Part shown: piece after piece, positions 1-12,128 of the stretch | Numbering within the stretch: position 1 is the stretch's first letter | Layout of the letters: each line of letters begins with the position of its first letter | Assembly: GCF_036884655.1 (NCBI RefSeq) | Contig: NC_088330.1 | Span: forward strand, 28,963,501-29,027,500 | From: Musa acuminata AAA Group | Lineage: Eukaryota > Streptophyta > Magnoliopsida > Zingiberales > Musaceae | Length of the DNA stretch: 64,000 nucleotides | Direction of reading: 5' to 3' | The notes under the pieces: generated by a model | Told to the model about the DNA's origin: nothing | The model's database searches: none | Seen by the model: only the letters and a program-made list of their open reading frames with translations | Position numbers and translations under genes: made by a program

Positions 1-1890
1 TCGAGAATCTTAGGCCCATCAATATTGATGAGGTAAAAAATATGGTTCCATAGGCCAATGAAGCATAGGGTTCTATTCATTTGAATGCGACAACATCATA
101 TAGAGCTTAGGGACTTCATCATCGAATTCTTCATAGAAGAACTCCAAGGAAGTGGTTACAAGATGAGAGATTGAACTCCTAGAGAAATCTTCAATTCATT
201 CCACACCACTTGTCATTATTGTAGATATAAACAATGGGAGTGAACAACTCATTAAAAGAAATACATTCCACACCACTTGTCATTATTGTATATATCATAG
301 CACCACCCTATGCATGTTTACATACAACGATACCTTTTGAGAGAGTGGAGGTTCATGCCAAACCAATTGGTGTTGATTCCTAGCACTAACTGATCAACTT
401 TGTAGGATAGACATCTTCGGAAGAGAGCTCCAGCAATGAAGTTGTTTTATTCCTTCTTCCAGATCTATGGTAGTTTTGTGTCAAGTCTCTAGAGTTAAGT
501 GACTCTCCCTTCTACCATGTGTTGGAATGAGTAATTTGTTTATGTTGGACATGGCCAGGATTTTACCTTCTGCCCAAGCAAGAAAACGCCAGAATTATCT
601 AATGTCAAACACTTTTTGACAGACTTCAAGCAAGAGAACTATAGAGATAGGTTGCTATCCAACAATTTGTTTCATTTCAAACCAAGATACATTAACAAGG
701 ACAGGCTTCAGCCGCACCACTCCTGGTGGTAAGTCGTTCTGTCCTCTTTGAGCTTTCATGTTGCATCTTTCCAAGTTGTTGTTCGGTGTGTATTCTCTTT
801 TAATTGTCATGGATCTCATTCGAAGTAGGACCTAAAAGTGCCAAATGTATCAGACAAAGCCCGAACCATTAGGAAGACCACCGCCCAGTAATTAAAGCAC
901 TTTCTAAACCCTCAGCTTGTGTATGGTGATTGTCAACCCAAAAGAAGCACCGAGCTAAGAAAATGAGCATAAGAGGAAAGGAAACCCCAACTTCAGGCCT
1001 CCAGGAATTTTTAGCTAAAAGATAAGCATTCAACTCTAAGATAAAGTTTTCTTCTTGGAGAATTAGCCTCAGAAATAAAAGAAATAAATGCTTGTGTTAT
1101 GGGCCCACATCTAGGTAGAGATAGATGTGCGATAGTCCAAGCTCAGAGAGGCTGTTAAAGTGTAAATGACTACATCCCTCTGTAAAGGAGACGGAAATTG
1201 TCTCGATCATAACATCAAAAGGAAAAATGGCCTAAGAAGTTTGAGCAGGCTTATCACTCGTCAAATGTGCTCTGAGAATAGAGGCAAAAATGGAAGTTAC
1301 GACCCACTCCAAGGCCATCTTGAAGTATGTCACCGAGGTTTGAGCAAGTTAGAGAATGGAGGAAAATATAGCAAGTTCAATGTCAACTTACCATTTTTTG
1401 AGTCAATCAAAATTTGATATCTAAATGTATTATTTAGCACAGTTGTCCCTGTAGATGATCCAACTAATACATCCAGTAGTTTATTTTCATCCTGCTCAAG
1501 GATAAGCTCAAACATGATGCTGGCACAACTCTTCTGCCAACAACTGATTCCTATGCTAGCCAACATTTGTTACTTAAGGCATCAATCGAGGGTTCATAAG
1601 CCGAAGCATCCCCTTCATGAGATGAGTAACATTTTGTGATTTGAACTCTATTCTTTCTGTAACTAATGACTCAAAGTCAGCGTAAGTCAATAGGAGTATT
1701 TGTGAACATGCCGACTCCAAACCCTCCCCTTATACTTTCACACTTTTATGAATCAAAAGCACCTTGTTTTAAAACCATCATCTCTTTTAGGTGAAAAACT
1801 TCTTGTTGACACATTCAAACTTCCATATGTGGCTTTTTATTTGACTACCCTAAACCAGGTTCGAGAAATCAAGCATGATGGGACATGCTC
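1..1890. other. No recognisable gene
   Basis: A+T-rich sequence with only short, broken frames on both strands. It may be further FAAH intron or old repeat, but I could not identify any domain here. Confidence 0.4.
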
Positions 1891-1899
1891 TAGCAAATT

Positions 1900-2095
1900 T
1901 AATTACTAAAACGGGTTTAGACCTAAGCAGGCCCAACTTGAGCCTAGCCTTGGGCCAGCTTAGGCGAGCATCTAGAATGCTTGATGCCTAAGTTGAGGCA
2001 CTCACCTAAGAGGCACCTCACTCGAAGACATTTGAGGTGCTCCAAACTTGCCTTTGCCTTAACCAAACCATAGGCAAGAGTCCAACCACCGTTTA
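1900..2095. repeat. Relic of TAGGCGCC-type repeat
   Basis: Contains TTAGGCGAGC, GAGGCACTCACC and AAGAGGCACCTC modules like those at the edges of the 14.49-20.56 kb element. Boundaries and target duplication are not visible, so this is a family-resemblance call. Confidence 0.3.
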
Positions 2096-2274
2096 ACAAA
2101 ACTAGTTTGGACATCATTTCCCTTAAAGTTTATGATTGATATGTTACCAGCAAAATGAGCCTCGAGATCCAAATTGGGCCTTCTAAATTTGAAAGTTTTC
2201 CTTTGGTGTGGCTTTAGTAGCTTTTGTAGTTTGTAGTATTAAGTTGCTATTGCTTAGAGCTTGAGGTAGACAAC

Positions 2275-2924
2275 CAAGAATTGCTATACCACCCGAAACG
2301 GTACGGTTTTGGTGATGCATACCAGTCCGGGCATTGGCCAATACGCAGACCACCCCGTCTAGGGTGGTCTGCATTAAAATAATAAAAAAATCAAAAAGTG
2401 GTGGGCCCTAGTCCATTTCAGCCTTTAAACAAAACATATTAGGGCTCTTATCATGCACAAAGCCATGGCACTGTCTCTTCGCCGCTGCAATGTTGCAGCA
2501 ACATTGCCTCTTCGCCACTTCACCGCTGCAGTGATGCTACCTCTTAGCTGATTCACCACTGCGATGCTACCTCTTCATCGCTTCGTAGCTGCGATGCTGC
2601 AGCGGCACTACGTCTTCGCCACTTCGCCGCTGCAATGCTGCAGTGGCATTGCCACTTCGCAATTGTGATGCTACTAATTCCCTTCGACCTGCCACTGTTG
2701 TCGTTGCTTCCCGGGTATCGCTGCACTTCTCCTCCTTTTCTTTCTTATTCTTTTTCCTTCTTTCTCCTTCCTCCTCTGTTCCTCCAGTAGACCTTCCTCT
2801 TCAACCTCTTTTTCTTCCTCGTCGACACATTAGTATGCACCAGCGTACCATGTGTCGGTACATCAATATAGAGCGGCACAGCGATCGACCGGCACACAAG
2901 CTTGGACCGGTAAGTCAAACCTTG
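2275..2924. mobile_element. Non-autonomous hAT element, 650 bp
   Basis: The left end CAAGAATTGCTATACCAC and the right end (inverted: CAAGGTTTGACTTACCGG) form imperfect inverted repeats of the same family as the 5-kb hAT. Flanks TAGACAAC (2267-2274) and GACACAAC (2925-2932) match at 6 of 8 bases, like a worn 8-bp duplication. The interior is G+C-rich, with irregular tandem modules of the CTTCGCCRCTTCRCCGCTGC type. Confidence 0.55.
2471..2685. repeat. Irregular tandem modules (CTTCGCC...CTGCAATGCTGC)
   Basis: About five partial copies of a roughly 40-60 bp module built from TCTTCGCCACTTCRCC and GCTGCAATGYTGCAG blocks, inside the non-autonomous hAT. Units vary in length, so replication slippage or palindrome-driven rearrangement is likely. 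Confidence 0.5.
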
Positions 2925-2959
2925 GACACAACTAATTATAATATTGACGTATCTTGTTG

Positions 2960-3835
2960 ATGGCTCATACCTCGTTAGTAGACTTAAGACCTCAATTCAT
3001 CGATTCCTCATCTAAGCCTTCTGGTAAGGTACAAGTTGATCATCATCAACCGTATCATGCTTTCCTGCTTCCACTTACAAGTCCTCAACTTTAATCCATC
3101 CACTTTCTTTTAGCTCGCCACTAAGTTCAATTGGGGATGTTAACAAGGTTGATCATCTTCATACTTGCATTCAAGCCCCTTAGAGCTATCACCTGGCAAG
3201 AGCTTGCGTGTTACTAGTTGGACCTTTGCTAGTGTTGTGTCGTTGAGCATGATGAGTTTATGGCCTTGTTCGGTGAAGTTTGTCCCTCACATTTGAATAC
3301 ATCATCATCTCCTCCTAGTAGGTCTATGTTATCCTCTGCTTTTGAGATGAGAAGATAGTGTACAGACATATTACCTTTGGCATAGTCAATCACCGAAAGG
3401 TGATTAAATAGTTATTGCAAGGCCACTTCCAAGTTCCAACTTTGATTCTTTAGACTTTACTTGGCACTGAAGTCCACTCTATCGGTCTTACTTCTTGAGA
3501 ACATCGAGAAACTCAGGAGTGCAGATTAGTTCTAGAACAATCTATCACACAACAACTTGTATGAGAGGTCCTAGAAATTCTTTGATTCTGAGTGATGCCC
3601 AATATAGATGGCCGACAGGATCTTCAACTTCATCGAGTTCAAACTATCATTCCACATTGCATCCACAAAGAAAGGGTTGATGTTGGCATATTCTTCAAGA
3701 AGGTTCATCTTGATAGACTCCCACTCTGCATTAAGGCTTTCCAACTCTAGCTATATCAGTGTAAGATGAGTAAGGTCTTCCTGTCTAAATTATTCTTCCA
3801 CTTGCTTTCTCGAGAGCATATGTGTTCTTCAAAAG
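2960..3835. other. Unassigned repeat-like sequence
   Basis: Continues downstream of the gypsy protease relic in its orientation, so it could be decayed pol, but I see no reverse transcriptase motif. No gene is supported. Confidence 0.3.
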
Positions 3836-3839
3836 TGGC

Positions 3840-5280
3840 ACCATGCATGGAGAGTCACCTCCGATCAGCAAAAGAAAATTCAAGAATGTCATGGGTATTG
3901 CTTAAGTCTCTTAAGAAACTCTAGTCCGAGAATGACATAGAGATCATGCAATGGAAGTTTCATGAAGTTGGTACTCCCACTCAATCTCTCATCTTGATAT
4001 TGACTCCCTTTGCCACTCCAAAAATAGGATTGGCAAAGGGAGTAATGTCCTTTTGACTCTCATCTTGATATCCCTTCACCAAGCCAAAGATATCAACTCA
4101 TCTTTATCTGCTTTCAAATTAACTGCCTTCATGTGGCTCAAACGCTTCATTAATTTCAGTTTGAGTCTTTTGCCTCTCTATTTGCTACGGACTTGTTTAT
4201 GCTTGTGTGTCCAATGTGCAAGTTGTCTCATTTAATTTAATGTCCACAAACATCAATAGGTTGTAATGTCCCTTTGTCTCGTTCAGTTTAATGCTCCCCA
4301 ACTTGTGGATTCAACAAATGCACCATCCCCAGGAGAGGTCCTCTCAACAATCTTTCAATGCTACTCGATTTTGGTGCGCTCAAGCTTAGAGAGTCAGCCT
4401 TCTCTTTTGGCTCCTTCTTAGTTTCTCTCGGACTTTAGCTAGCAATGCAGTCAACAAATGTATAGCTCCCATATAAGGTCTAGGTGACGTCTTAGTCATT
4501 ACTCAATCACGACCTTCTTGAGTTGGATGATTTTCCCTTAGCCTTACCCTTTTCCTCTATAAAAGAAGTCATAAGTGCATTGAGAGCCCACTTCCTCTAT
4601 TCCTCTATTAACACTCCATCATCGAATGACATCCACCCGACAAAAGGAATATCTTAGATTTTAGGTCGTTCCTTTTACATAAATGTTCCATTAAAGTCCT
4701 TTGATCTTTGAGTCCTTTCATTCGAAAGCATTCAGAGAGCACTTCTCCAATGAGTATTTTTTCTCTATAGTTGCTATAGAGAAATTCATAAGTCATTATG
4801 CTTTCATGATTGCACTTGCTAGCTCATAGACATTAGCCTAGGCTTTGAACTATTCAGTAAGTTGAAAAGTTTTTCTTTCTCAAACACATTATGTATATCC
4901 AGCATTAGTGCAAAATACTACTTCCGTACTCCCGAATTATCATGGTTAGATGAAATGCCTCAACATATACCACGCAATGAATTTAGTGTTCTCTAGCATA
5001 AACTAAGTTCATAATTCACATTTAAGTCTTCCTAAGTCACAATATAGCGACTATTGTGTTGCAATCCTCTCAACAAATGTGCCACCAAAAGTTTTACATC
5101 ACCATTTAGATACATTATCACTAATGACACCTTGGAATCCTCTTATTCGAGTTGGGACCGCTCTAATGTACTAGTCTATATCCAAGAGAAATTCTCAATA
5201 TGCTTGGCATCCTGTGGAACTATGCAGTTCCACGATTCAAGAGCCCTCACTCACTCTTTGTAAGTGAATGAGTACTGAAA
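3840..5280 (-). pseudogene. Decayed Ty3/gypsy gag-protease relic
   Basis: On the minus strand near 5.09-5.17 kb a frame reads SKVSLVIMYLNGDVKLL, resembling the start of gypsy Gag. Near 3.9-4.0 kb a frame reads MKLPLHDLYVILGLEFLKRL, resembling the flap and LGxDFL end of the aspartic protease. Order and spacing agree with gag then protease. Many stops interrupt it, and no LTR pair was found. The assignment rests on these two matches. Confidence 0.4.
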
Positions 5281-6056
5281 CTTTAGTCCTTAATCAATTA
5301 CAATGCACACAAATCCTTGATATTCATTTATAGCCATGAGGATAAAGGAAAAGAAAAAACAGTAGATGATTACAAGAAGACAAGATAGAGCATATAAGAC
5401 ATTAACCTGATAGGATTCTTAGTATTCACAATCTCCCCACTAATATGGATATCATGGCCAACAATTGCATGGTGATGGTCATTTTTCCTAAACCTATTCA
5501 CACTCAATCTTTCCCTCAATTTAAGAGGTTGAATAGATAGCTCATAGAAGAGCAAATTAATATAGTGGAAACTGATATCATTGTGGTTTACACATAAATC
5601 AAAAAACTGCAATTATTCACTGATTGCTTAAGTTATTTCTAAAACACAACTTTGTAAATTTCAGTCCAAGGTTCTAAAATAATTACTAGTTTACTACATT
5701 CTTACTAGAAATATTAGGACAAGAACCTTCCTCTATGGATTTTGCAAGTTTCTCCTGATGTGTTCAGCAGGAACGGATACATCCGAATCAACAGTGTCAT
5801 TTCATGCCATAAAATACCATATGGCAAATCAACTTAATAATTTAACTAAAATTTAGTATGACATCAATGTAAGCAAAAGCAGAAAGCTCAGTAGAAGTGG
5901 CAAGGTGAAGCATTAAAACCTTTGATTTTCAAAAGGGTGTTCCTAGTCATAGATCTAGAAGACAAAATTGCCTATGTAACCAAGTCAAAGAAATGACTAG
6001 TGATAGCAGCTATAAACTCAAAAGGAAGCTAAATTCACAAGGGTGAAAATTCCAAC

Positions 6057-9000
6057 CTTTCCCCACGATAAGCATTTAATCCACAGAGTGATTCTGAACC
6101 AATGGAAACTACATGGGCAGTCCGCATTTCTTCTAGCTCTGGTAATGTAATCTCTATTATCTTGAGACAAAAGAGAAACTTTAATTACAATGAAGGCATA
6201 TATAGATACATATTTAAATGCACGTTACATCAACCATGAAGCATCGACTTTATTCCACCTTTATAAATAAGGTTTCTAATTATGAATTTTCTTTTAAAAA
6301 TAATTTTTGAAGGAATTATATGAAATTATAAGCTTACCTGACACCCAAAGTTTGCTGAAAGAAGATTAACAGCATCCTCACATTTATTTGAGATATCATT
6401 GTTTGATACATCATTAAACCACTGCATATGAAAATGAATATACACGTAGCATTCTTATGAAAAAGATATATCAAAATGTAAAAAGCCATTCTACCTTACC
6501 TCAGTGTATTTTCCCAGTCTCACTGATTGTAAGATGTTCAAATTATTACTTGAAGATAGATTTGGACAACAGAGGGGTGACTGCACATAAAACAAATATG
6601 TTTATATTTCCAATTAAATGCAGCATCCTACACATATATCAGGAATAATTTCTGTTATATCACCTATGATTCATGTAAACCAACACTATAGGAAATAAAG
6701 ATAGGAAACCAAAACAAGAACAAGTTATGTTATTTCCCTGGCAGAATTATAAGAGTGAAATTATTAGAATTATCTACTTCGATGCTCATTAAATCAAATC
6801 GAATACTGCTTAGAATTTTCTAAGGAGACATTAATTAAAATGGAAGTTCAACAAAAAGAAGCATAACTAAGGTTTAAAATACCCCCGTATTGATCTGTCA
6901 TTGACAAAGCTGTAAATAGGGTGTTTAATGTAATGCTTGTATATGTTCGTATCTTTCGGTTTTGTTCATGCTTTTCATAACATGTAGAGGGCTTACAGTA
7001 GGCTTGACAACCCTATTTTGGTTAGCTTTTGTGGTTGTTTCAGGTTTGTAAACGTAGATCGTATATAATCATCACACAGAGGCAAAACTGTGCAGAAACA
7101 AGAAATCCAAGCAGCCATTTTGGAGGTTTCTTAGCTCCCAGAGTGGTGCAAAGTGTCAACCAATACAGCACCCAGGAGCTATCTGGGTGGCACATGGTTG
7201 GATGAGCCTTTAGGGTAGTGTCTAGAGCTGGTTTGCTATCTTATTCCACAACAGTGACATGTGGGCACTTGTGGAGACTTTTGGGCATGGTGGACCACCT
7301 TAGACCCATTATCACGTGACCATTCAGAGCTTGCGAAGTCTATGTTTGTAATTTGCATTGCTTATCAAGTGTTTACTAAAATAACTACTTGTGGAACCCA
7401 AGTTAAATGCTTTCTCTAACCCGTCTTCTCTTTTATAGGTTCTTAAGAGATCATAAGAGATTTTAAGGAGGCAAACCCTTTGCAAACGGACACGCAAGGG
7501 TGCCGCACGACTTAGGCAAAACCAACCAAGTCTGTGACAAATGGTATTAGAGAAGGACAAGCACACTTAGAAACACTTAGCATGCAAGCATGAGGGACCT
7601 AATGGCGCTGCGTTGAGGGCAGCCAGCACGCATGACCATTTGGAGAAATGGACATTGAGATGTAGAGAAAGGAGTTACTTAGAAGAGCAGGCATCCGAGA
7701 TTGGCATTCAAAGGAAAGGTCAACACTTCGTGCGAGAAGCACCACGAAGATAAGTGAGTTGGGAAGAACATGTAGCGCACAAAAGTTGGGATGGCTGAGT
7801 TAGAGCTACATCCCGATGTTGGTAACCAAACTTGACGGTGCTCAAGGCAAGTGGGGTACTTGGCAAAGGATGAGACCGTGCAAGGTGGGATGGGTTGCGT
7901 AGCAACCGAAAGAGTTATGCAAAGCTTACAAAAGTGAGAAGAATTGCTAACTTGAAGAATTTGGTACTCATGCAAAGAGTTGTATATGGATGATGGATTG
8001 TCCGTGGCTATCCCAAGGCTATCGAAACTCGACAACATGGAGCATTGAAACTTTCTCTTCAACATGAGAAGGATACATCCGTAGAAGACTAAAGTGTACA
8101 ACAAATTCAGCATATTGCTAGGCCTTAAGTGGCACAGCGAGGGTTGTATTGAAAACAATCGCAATCTAGCAAGTGCATTTGTAGGGGTGACACAGTGCAT
8201 AGTTTGTTTAACAAGGCGGAGTAGTCTAAAGGGATAATGGTATCCGAAACTTTAAAAGGAAAAGATGTAAAGAGAAAAGTTACTTCAACAACACAGATAT
8301 CCAGGAGGAATAAGTCCCGGTTCTCTAGAGAGAGAATCATGTGCAACAGATCACACATGTTAAGGAGAGGTACCTCAAGACAACAACTTCAAAAAGCTCA
8401 ACGGACCCAACGAGCTATGAGGAGTCACCCCATGATCTCGCATGAAGTAATGCATTGGTGAACGCATTATGAGATCAAGTGGGAGAGTTATCCAAGGCAA
8501 TACCAAATGAAGACACACTCAGAGTCGATGTGGAGATCAAACTCAACGACGGGTTGACCCGTGGAATAGAGGGCGTGAGGGTCACTATCAAGTCAATGCA
8601 AACCGAGGAGTGAAACAACTTGGGTGGAACTAAGTGAAGTGCCTAAGCCGCATGAAGGGAGTCAACATAGAAGACGGAACATGGAGTGGAGATATAAAGC
8701 TTTCCTTGAACAGAGGTCAATGACATGAACTCTTGCAAACGCATGAGTAGGATCATGTCATTCCATGGGTCCCTCATTCTGATGGAGCTGACTCAACCTA
8801 CATGGTGCCAAAGTCGAAGGGAGCTTCGAGGCACATACACCTTATCTCAGCGAAGCATTTAACGAAGGAACAAATAAGACTCAACTTACAGAGGCGAAGT
8901 TGGGGTCAGAAGGCCTTAGTATGAGGTAAGAGGATGCGGAGGCAAGTACTCTTTAAGAATATGTTATGATGTCATTTGAGTTACCACGAAGGAAGCAGGG

Positions 9001-11888
9001 CGTAGTGGAGTTTGTGTTGGCGGGTAGAGACCCTGGATCCAGACAATGGCGCACCAACTTTAGTGAACTCAGTGGACTTTAGGCACTATTAGGCGACGGA
9101 TTGTCCTAGAGATATGCTTTATCCAGGTATGACCCGAGAGCGAGTGAATGAAGGTCAATCACCAAATGAGATAATACAATTGGAGGTAGCAGAGGCCTTA
9201 CGATGTATTGACAAAGGCCATACATGAAGAGATTGCAGTTCGAGTTCATCCCACAAGGATTAGAATGCAATAGAGATGTCACTAGGAGGCGATATAGTGC
9301 AATGGATCGTGGTGGAACAGTTCGAAATAATGCAACACACGGGAGAAATCCCACGAGAGAAGCGACGACGAGTCCAAATAGACTCAGCTACCTAAAATCA
9401 AGTGTCAATTAGAATGGAGGTGGACTCAAAGAAATGTCACAATGCCGTAGAAGCGAATCTTCCAATCACGAAAAAAGGGATGCAAATATGCGACGACGAA
9501 TAGTTGGGCGATAGGCATGACAGTGCCATAGTATCACAAAGGCGAGACTTCCATGGTGTCATCGACCCCTCGCTCTCACGAAGGGAGAGTGCTTGATCAT
9601 GAAAGGGGCTTTGGAGATGGAGAATGCAGAAGCAAACTTCAAGTACTGAGATAAGGCTGAAGGGCAAAGGCCAGGGAACTTCGTAAGACCGATATCAACG
9701 GGCTTCTCGTCAAAATAGTCAAAAGTGAAGGACATTAGATCGATTTAAACGTGCTCGACTAGGGAATAAAATAAACAGTACCTATGTTGTACCTTTTCTA
9801 CTCAAAGGAGTAGGCGGCAAAAATATTGGAAAAGACAATACAATCTCAAAGGCAACCAAAATTATTCGAGACTTGCTCCAAGTCGAGACAAAATTTTACT
9901 CTTTTTGAACAAAACTTATATTTCAGAAGTTCAATAATAGTGAAAAGATGAATCACAATTGCTAACTCAACACAAGGAGTGCAAACACTTTAGGTGCTTC
10001 GAAAGTGTGAGCAAAGAGCAGGCGAGGGCTAGTAATCAACTCAATGCATTGAGTACAACCGTCGAGGAAGCAAGCGAAGCGAGTAGCCTTTTCCTTCTCA
10101 ACTCTTACGAGAATAGGCGAAACTGAGTACCCCAATTCTCTTATTTATCCAAAAGATAAGCTCTACACATGTTCAAAGACCCTTCGAAGAAACTTAGTGG
10201 AAAACAACAGTTGTCAAATTCTCACCAATGGTGATCGATGCTATCAAGAGTAAATTGTCTGTTTCATTTCCCAACAAAATGTCAATCAAAAGCAAAAGTG
10301 ACGTGAACCTACTTAGAGGTAATAACTAAATGGAAAAGGAATCAATGGGCAAATTTTACGGAAGAAAGACCTCAAAAACTTCAAAGTCTATGAGGCAATG
10401 CTCATTAAAGCTCCAACAGGCATCCACTCAATTCAAGCGACATGAGACATTTGAGAGAGTAGTGCATTACAAGGAAAGTTTTTTCCTTCGTCTAAAGGAT
10501 CTTCAGGAACCAACAAGGATCAGCACAACTCCATCGACACCACACCAGATCAAAGTCATTGGAGAGTTAAAAAAGCGTAGCGAATCAAGCTTCGACTACT
10601 CAACAACAACGACGAAGTGTAACTAGGAGCCAAGAGGTGCATTGTAATTGGAGCAGAAGATTGAATATTTTACAAAGGCTTCGATAAGGTCGTCAAAGGA
10701 ATAAGTGGAGAAGAATGTCACCGACAAAGTTGTAAATAAAATGTTTGATGTAATGCTCGTGTATGTCCATGTCGTTCAATTTTGTTTATACTTTGAACAA
10801 CATGTAAAGAGCTTGCAGTACGCTTGGCAGTCTCATTTTGATTAACTCTTGTGGTCGTTTCAAGCTTATAAACGCAAGTTGTGTTCAGTCATCACACAAT
10901 GGCAAAGCTGCCTAAAAAAGGCCATCCATACAGCCATTTTAGGGGTTTTCTAACTTCGTAAAGTGGTGCGGAGTTCAACAAGCATAGCATCCAGGAGCTA
11001 CCTAGGTGGTATATGGATAGATGAGCTTTTAAGATAGTGTATAGGGCTGGTTCGCTGCCTTGCAATAGTATCATATGAGCACTTATGGGGACTTTTGGCT
11101 GTGGCGAACCACCTTGGACCCTTTGTCACGAAACCGTTTAGAGCTTGCGAAGTCAGCATTTGTAATTTGTCTATCAAGTGCTTGCTAAAATGGCTGTTTG
11201 TGGATCCCAACTTAAACACTTTCCCTAACATGTTTTCTCTTTTATAGGTCCTTGAGGGAGAATAAGAGTTTTCGAGGAGGCCCATCCTTTGTGGACAGAG
11301 CAATTTCATCCATTTAATCTGGCATGGCCTTTTTCACTCCATGAACTCACCATACCAAGCTTAGAGGATGGTAAACAGCCCAATATCAAATAGTAATGCA
11401 TGGTAAAAGTTAGACTACCATCGAATAGTAAGAAGTACAAACACGTTCTTTTGGTGGACGTGTTAATGTTTGACTACAACACACGATCAAATACGTGCCC
11501 AACACGTCTCCAAGACTCCAACCATATCTTTTTGATTTATTTTCAATTCTATTTGTGTGTCATGACACCACTGTCACTTCGCTCCCGCATGCTTCATCGT
11601 GTGGCCCTCACATGCGACACTGTGCTCGCATTCTGCAAGAAGATGAATTATCACCATAGCAAGGAAAAAAAATCTGAAAATCATCGCAGTGGAGATAAAT
11701 TATCGACATCGCAAAGAAAAAAATCTAGAGATTGTTAAATATTATTTGATGTACTTAACCTTTATTTTGGATAATTACATTTGGATTATTTTAATGGTTT
11801 CAACCTGTATGATGATATTTATTTATTCACATTACAAAGTTTATAAAATTGAAGTACAAATACTATACAACTCATGTTAATAGAATAT

Positions 11889-11954
<66 letters not shown>

Positions 11955-12092
11955 TGTCCTCGCCATGTCCGTATCCTAATTTTTTTTAAATAATGTGTCA
12001 TCGTGTCCATGTCATGTCATGTTATGTCCATGCCCATGCTTCTTCAATCGAATACGCACATTTTTTTCTTAAGCAAAAAAAAACTAACAAGT

Positions 12093-12128
<36 letters not shown>

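Larger units (their letters stand above)
6896..11296. mobile_element. Coding-free LTR retroelement (LARD-like) in FAAH intron 11
   Basis: Two diverged direct repeats (6896-7539 and 10716 to about 11296) both begin TGTCAYYGACAAAG. The first ends TGACA and is followed by TGGTATTAGAGA, close to the initiator-Met tRNA primer site. A purine-rich stretch (GTGGAGAAGAA) immediately precedes the second. The 3.2-kb interior has no Gag, protease, RT or integrase motif in any frame. This is the make-up of a large retrotransposon derivative mobilised by another element. The right LTR loses similarity near 11296, so its end is missing or diverged and no target duplication can be shown. Confidence 0.7.

Noticed and set aside
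7324..8461. Open frames of 60-173 codons in intron 11
   Set aside because: They fall in the LTR and interior of a non-coding LTR element and show no domain.
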